Origin: CAVTGO01 sp963734275
GTDB lineage: Bacteria > Actinomycetota > UBA4738 > HRBIN12
Direction: 5' to 3'
Assembly (NCBI GenBank): GCA_963734275.1
Contig: CAVTGO010000017.1
Location: forward strand, 1-64,000
Length of the DNA stretch: 64,000 nucleotides
Position 1 is the stretch's first letter, and every line of letters begins with the position of its first letter. The position numbers were made by a program, and so were the translations under genes. This document shows, piece after piece, positions 61,015 to 64,000 of this stretch. A model generated the notes under the pieces. It did not search any database. It was not told where the DNA came from and worked only from the letters and a program-made list of their open reading frames with translations.

Positions 61015-62117
61015 ATGGTGCGGGACTTCGACGTCATCGTCGTGGGCGGCGGCGTCATGGGGACCTCGGCGTCGCGATGGCTGACCAAGCGCGGCCGCGA
61101 CACGCTCCTGCTCGAGCGGTTCACGATCGGCCACTCGCGGGGAGCTCGGGCGGACCCACCAGGATCTTCCGCCTCACCTACGACGACCCCGGCTACGTTC
61201 GGATGGCCCGCATGGCACTCACCGAGTGGCGAGCGCTCGAGGCCGACGCCGGCGAGACGCTGCTGATCACCACCGGCGGTCTGGACGTCGGGGTGGCCGG
61301 TCGATCCTCGGCGGATGCCCTGGCCGCCGCCGGGGAAGCCTGCGCGTACCTCGCGCCGGAAGCCGTCGCGGAGCGGTGGCCGGCCCTGCAGCTCCCTGCG
61401 ACATCGGAGGTGTTCGTGCAGGAAGATGGCGGTGTCGCCATGGCCGAGCGCACGGTGCGCGCACAGGCCCGACTCACGGCCGAGGCCGGCGGGACGGTGC
61501 TCGAAGAGACGGAGGTCGAGCGGCTCGAGGTCACCGGTACCGGCGTCGAGGCGACCACGGCGGCCGAGACGTACCGCGCACCCGTGGCCGTCGTGACCGC
61601 CGGGCCGTGGGCGGGCGAGCTCCTGCGGCAGACCGGGATCGAGCTGCCGCTGACCGCGAGCTTCGAGCAGGTGACCTACTTCGCGCTCGACGAACCCTCC
61701 CAGCTCCCGACCATCATCGATTGGGACGTGAACCCCCCGCGGACGCCCTACACGGTGCCGCATCCGGAGGAACCGGGCCATTTCAAGATCGCGCTGCATA
61801 TGTCCGGGCCGACGGTGGATCCCGACGAGCGGTCCTTCGACCCGGATCCCCAGCGCGTCGACAGGGTTACCGCCTACGCCGCCGAGCGCTTCGCGCCCCA
61901 CCGCCCGGAGGGCGGCACGGACACCTGCCTCTACACGAACACGCCCGACGAGCACTTCCTGCTCGACCGCCGCGGCTCCGTCGTGATCGGGTCGCCGTGC
62001 AGCGGACACGGTTTCAAGTTCGCGCCACTCATGGGACGGATCCTGGCGGATCTCGCGACATCGGAGCCCGTCCCCGTGCCGATCGAGCCATTCCTCGCCG
62101 CACGCTTCGAGCGATGA
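61015..62117 (+). CDS. FAD-dependent oxidoreductase, monomeric sarcosine / N-methyltryptophan oxidase family, with a frameshift
   Basis: Amine oxidase of the DAO/MSOX family. The dinucleotide motif VVGGGVMGTSASRWL and LLERFTIGHSRG are in the first frame. Continuing with SSGGPTRIFRLTYDD needs one added base in the G4 run at 61139-61142. The rest is intact: the C-terminal SVVIGSPCSGHGFKFAP carries the Cys that usually binds FAD covalently. Corrected length is about 367 residues, slightly short of 385-390. ATG 61015. The indel is probably an assembly error but decay cannot be excluded. Confidence 0.87.
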
Positions 62118-62228
62118 GCGCCGGTCCTGCGGCGTAGAGTAGCGCCCTGCGAGCGGGCGGCTCGATGGTGCGAAGGCCAGCGAGCGACGGAACGCACGAG
62201 CGACCGAACGAGTGAGAGGAGCGCATCC

Positions 62229-64000
62229 ATGGCGCAGGCCGTCGCGATCGCCGACCCCGACGCCCTGGCGATCGCCACGATCCGGACCCTCTGCATCGAC
62301 GCCGTCCAGCAGGCGAACTCGGGCCACCCGGGGACGCCGATGGCGATGGCGCCGGTGGCGTACACGCTGTGGCAGCGGTTCCTGCGGTTCGACCCCGACG
62401 ACCCGATCTGGCCGAACCGCGACCGGTTTGTGCTGTCGATGGGACATGCGTCGACCCTGCTGTACTCGATGCTCCACCTGTCCAAGGTGAAGGCGGTCAA
62501 TCCCGCGTACGAGACCCTCGGCGAGCTGTCCGTGAAGCTCGAGGACCTGCAGACGTTCCGCCAGCTCGACTCTCGGTGCCCCGGCCATCCCGAGTACCGG
62601 TGGACCTCGGGGATCGAGACCACCACCGGCCCGCTCGGACAGGGCGTGGCCACCTCGGTGGGCATGGCGATCGCCTCACGCTGGCTCGCGGCGCGGTACG
62701 ACCGGCCGGGGTTCGAGCTGTTCGACTTCGACGCGTACGCCCTCGCCGGAGACGGGTGCCTGATGGAGGGTGTCACCGCCGAGGCCGCGTCCCTCGCCGG
62801 CCACCTGCGGCTGTCGAACCTGTGCTGGATCTACGACAACAACCGCATCACGATCGAGGGCAACACCGCGCTCGCGTTCAGTGAGGACGTCGCGACGCGG
62901 TTCGTCGGCTACGGGTGGAACGTCACACGCGTCGGCGACGCGAACGACCTCGAGATGCTCTCCCGCGCGTTCGAGACGTTCCGGCGCGAGGACGGCCGCC
63001 CCACGCTGATCATCGTGGACTCGCACATCGCCTACGGCGCGCCGACGAAACAGGATACCCACGGGGCGCACGGCGAACCGCTCGGCGACGAGGAGGTGCG
63101 CGCCACCAAGCGCAACTACGGCTGGCCCGAAGACGCGCGGTTCCTGGTGCCGGTCGCCGTGGACGAGACCTTCGAGAAGGGGATCCGGACGCGCGGCAGG
63201 CAGCTGCGAGACTCGTGGTTCGACATGTTCGCGGCGTACGAGACGGAGCACCCGGAGCTCGCCGACGAGATCCGCCGGATGGGCAAGCGCGAGCTGCCCG
63301 ATGGCTGGGACGCGGGCATCCCGTCCTTCGAACCCGACGACAAGGGCGTGGCCGGCCGCGACGCGTCGGCCAAGGTGCAGAATGCGATCGCCGAACGCGT
63401 CCCGTGGCTCGTGGGGGGCTCGGCGGACCTGGCGCCCTCCACCAAGACGCGGCTGACGTTCGACGGAGCGGGCGATTTCGAGGCCGCAGACGCGTCGGGT
63501 CGCAACCTCCACTTCGGCATCCGCGAGCACGCGATGGGCTCGGTGCTGAACGGGATGTCGCTGTCCAAGATCCGGCCGTACGGCTCGGGGTTCCTGATCT
63601 TCAGTGACTACGCGCGCGGTGCGATCCGGCTCTCGGCCATCATGGAGATCCCGGTGATCCACATCTTCACGCACGACTCGATCGGGGTGGGCGAGGACGG
63701 CCCCACCCACCAACCGGTCGAACACCTCGCGTCGCTGCGGGCGATGCCGGGTCTCGTCGTTCTGCGGCCGGGCGACGCCAACGAGATCGCCGAGGCCTGG
63801 CGGCTGATCATGGAGCTGCGCCACGAGCCGGTCGCCCTGATCCTGTCGCGCCAGCCCATGCCAACGCTCGACCGGTCGCTGTTCGCGTCGGCCGACGGGC
63901 TCCGCCGCGGCGCCTACGTCCTCGCCGACGCCCAGGGCGACGGTCCCGAGGTCATCCTGATCGCCACCGGCACCGAGATCGGCCTGGCGGTCCAGGCGCA
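62229..64000 (+). CDS. tkt: transketolase (C-terminus beyond the right edge)
   Basis: About 590 codons are visible of an expected 660-700. The TPP motif begins AGDGCLMEGVTAE and ends IYDNN; NSGHPGTPMAM and the glutamate loop GIREHAMGS and FTHDSIGVGEDGPTHQP are intact. Carries two-carbon units in the pentose phosphate pathway, where the window's transaldolase and RpiB also act. ATG 62229 has GAGAGGAG seven bases upstream. The 110 bases before it contain two imperfect copies of CGAGCGACNGAACG and no gene. Confidence 0.97.
   Translation, partial: MAQAVAIADPDALAIATIRTLCIDAVQQANSGHPGTPMAMAPVAYTLWQRFLRFDPDDPIWPNRDRFVLSMGHASTLLYSMLHLSKVKAVNPAYETLGELSVKLEDLQTFRQLDSRCPGHPEYRWTSGIETTTGPLGQGVATSVGMAIASRWLAARYDRPGFELFDFDAYALAGDGCLMEGVTAEAASLAGHLRLSNLCWIYDNNRITIEGNTALAFSEDVATRFVGYGWNVTRVGDANDLEMLSRAFETFRREDGRPTLIIVDSHIAYGAPTKQDTHGAHGEPLGDEEVRATKRNYGWPEDARFLVPVAVDETFEKGIRTRGRQLRDSWFDMFAAYETEHPELADEIRRMGKRELPDGWDAGIPSFEPDDKGVAGRDASAKVQNAIAERVPWLVGGSADLAPSTKTRLTFDGAGDFEAADASGRNLHFGIREHAMGSVLNGMSLSKIRPYGSGFLIFSDYARGAIRLSAIMEIPVIHIFTHDSIGVGEDGPTHQPVEHLASLRAMPGLVVLRPGDANEIAEAWRLIMELRHEPVALILSRQPMPTLDRSLFASADGLRRGAYVLADAQGDGPEVILIATGTEIGLAVQA

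Noticed and set aside
62140..62228. Regulatory repeat before the transketolase
   Set aside because: The two CGAGCGACNGAACG copies are imperfect and common-looking in such high-GC sequence; noted only within the gene entry.

Overview
The window is chromosomal DNA of very high GC content, densely packed and almost free of intergenic space. It most likely comes from an uncultured or deep-branching actinomycetote. Three things support this: a bacterial proteasome activator (Bpa) ending in the proteasome-docking tail GQYL; the actinobacterial-style gene neighbourhoods hom-thrC-thrB, rho-rpmE-prfA-prmC-sua5, glyA-wecA and atp-murA; and a Rho factor with a long Arg/Asn/Gln-rich insertion. The class cannot be fixed from sequence reading alone. 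No mobile element, integrase, CRISPR array or rRNA was seen, and there is one tRNA gene. No gap between genes exceeds about 300 bases.

Layout. 1-18017 (all minus strand) is one long co-directional run. It starts at a promoter before atpZ and reads through an AtpI-like protein, atpBEFHAGDC and murA. It continues into a membrane phosphatase-like protein, two intramembrane-protease-family proteins (CPBP and PrsW), a zinc alcohol dehydrogenase flanked by two SCP2-like proteins, a zinc-ribbon membrane protein, the MeaB GTPase and a B12-dependent acyl-CoA mutase cut by the left edge. 18165-23595 (minus) is a spermidine/putrescine-type ABC operon with two binding proteins. 23802-37579 (minus) holds wecA, glyA, rpiB, a low-molecular-weight phosphatase, sua5, prmC, prfA, a DivIVA-domain protein, DUF1385, rpmE, rho and a transaldolase, then 2-phosphoglycerate kinase, cyclic-2,3-diphosphoglycerate synthetase and a metallophosphoesterase. 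37655-39817 (plus) is a MarP-like protease and an L,D-transpeptidase. 39821-47992 (minus) is a debranching-type glycosidase, thrB-thrC-hom, an acetyltransferase, argS and a response regulator. 48068-51311 (plus) is tRNA-Arg(CCG), sixA, pdxH, an M20 peptidase and bpa. 51319-57802 (minus) is pyrD followed by a second polyamine-type ABC operon, again with two binding proteins. 57824-64000 is pyrE, a methyltransferase, DUF309, an AI-2E family permease, a sarcosine-oxidase-like flavoprotein and a transketolase cut by the right edge.

Most interesting points. (1) A translationally coupled pair encodes the two enzymes of cyclic 2,3-diphosphoglycerate synthesis, a solute classically known from thermophilic methanogens, with a CpdA-like phosphoesterase next to it. 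(2) A perfect TGTGA-N6-TCACA site lies upstream of a good ATP synthase promoter. (3) The mutase carries the Phe/Gln pair of isobutyryl-CoA mutase rather than the Tyr/Arg pair of methylmalonyl-CoA mutase. (4) Many first-in-operon genes have a TANNNT box 5-9 bases before the start codon and no Shine-Dalgarno sequence, which suggests leaderless mRNAs; pyrD and pyrE appear to share one symmetric -10 element. (5) A perfect 14-bp hairpin capped by a UUCG loop separates a binding-protein gene from its permease genes. (6) Four genes (murA, atpC, atpG and a flavin oxidase) carry single-base frameshifts in short repeats, most likely assembly errors.

Gene coupling is extreme: ATGA, GTGA or TTGA start/stop overlaps occur at most junctions within the runs.
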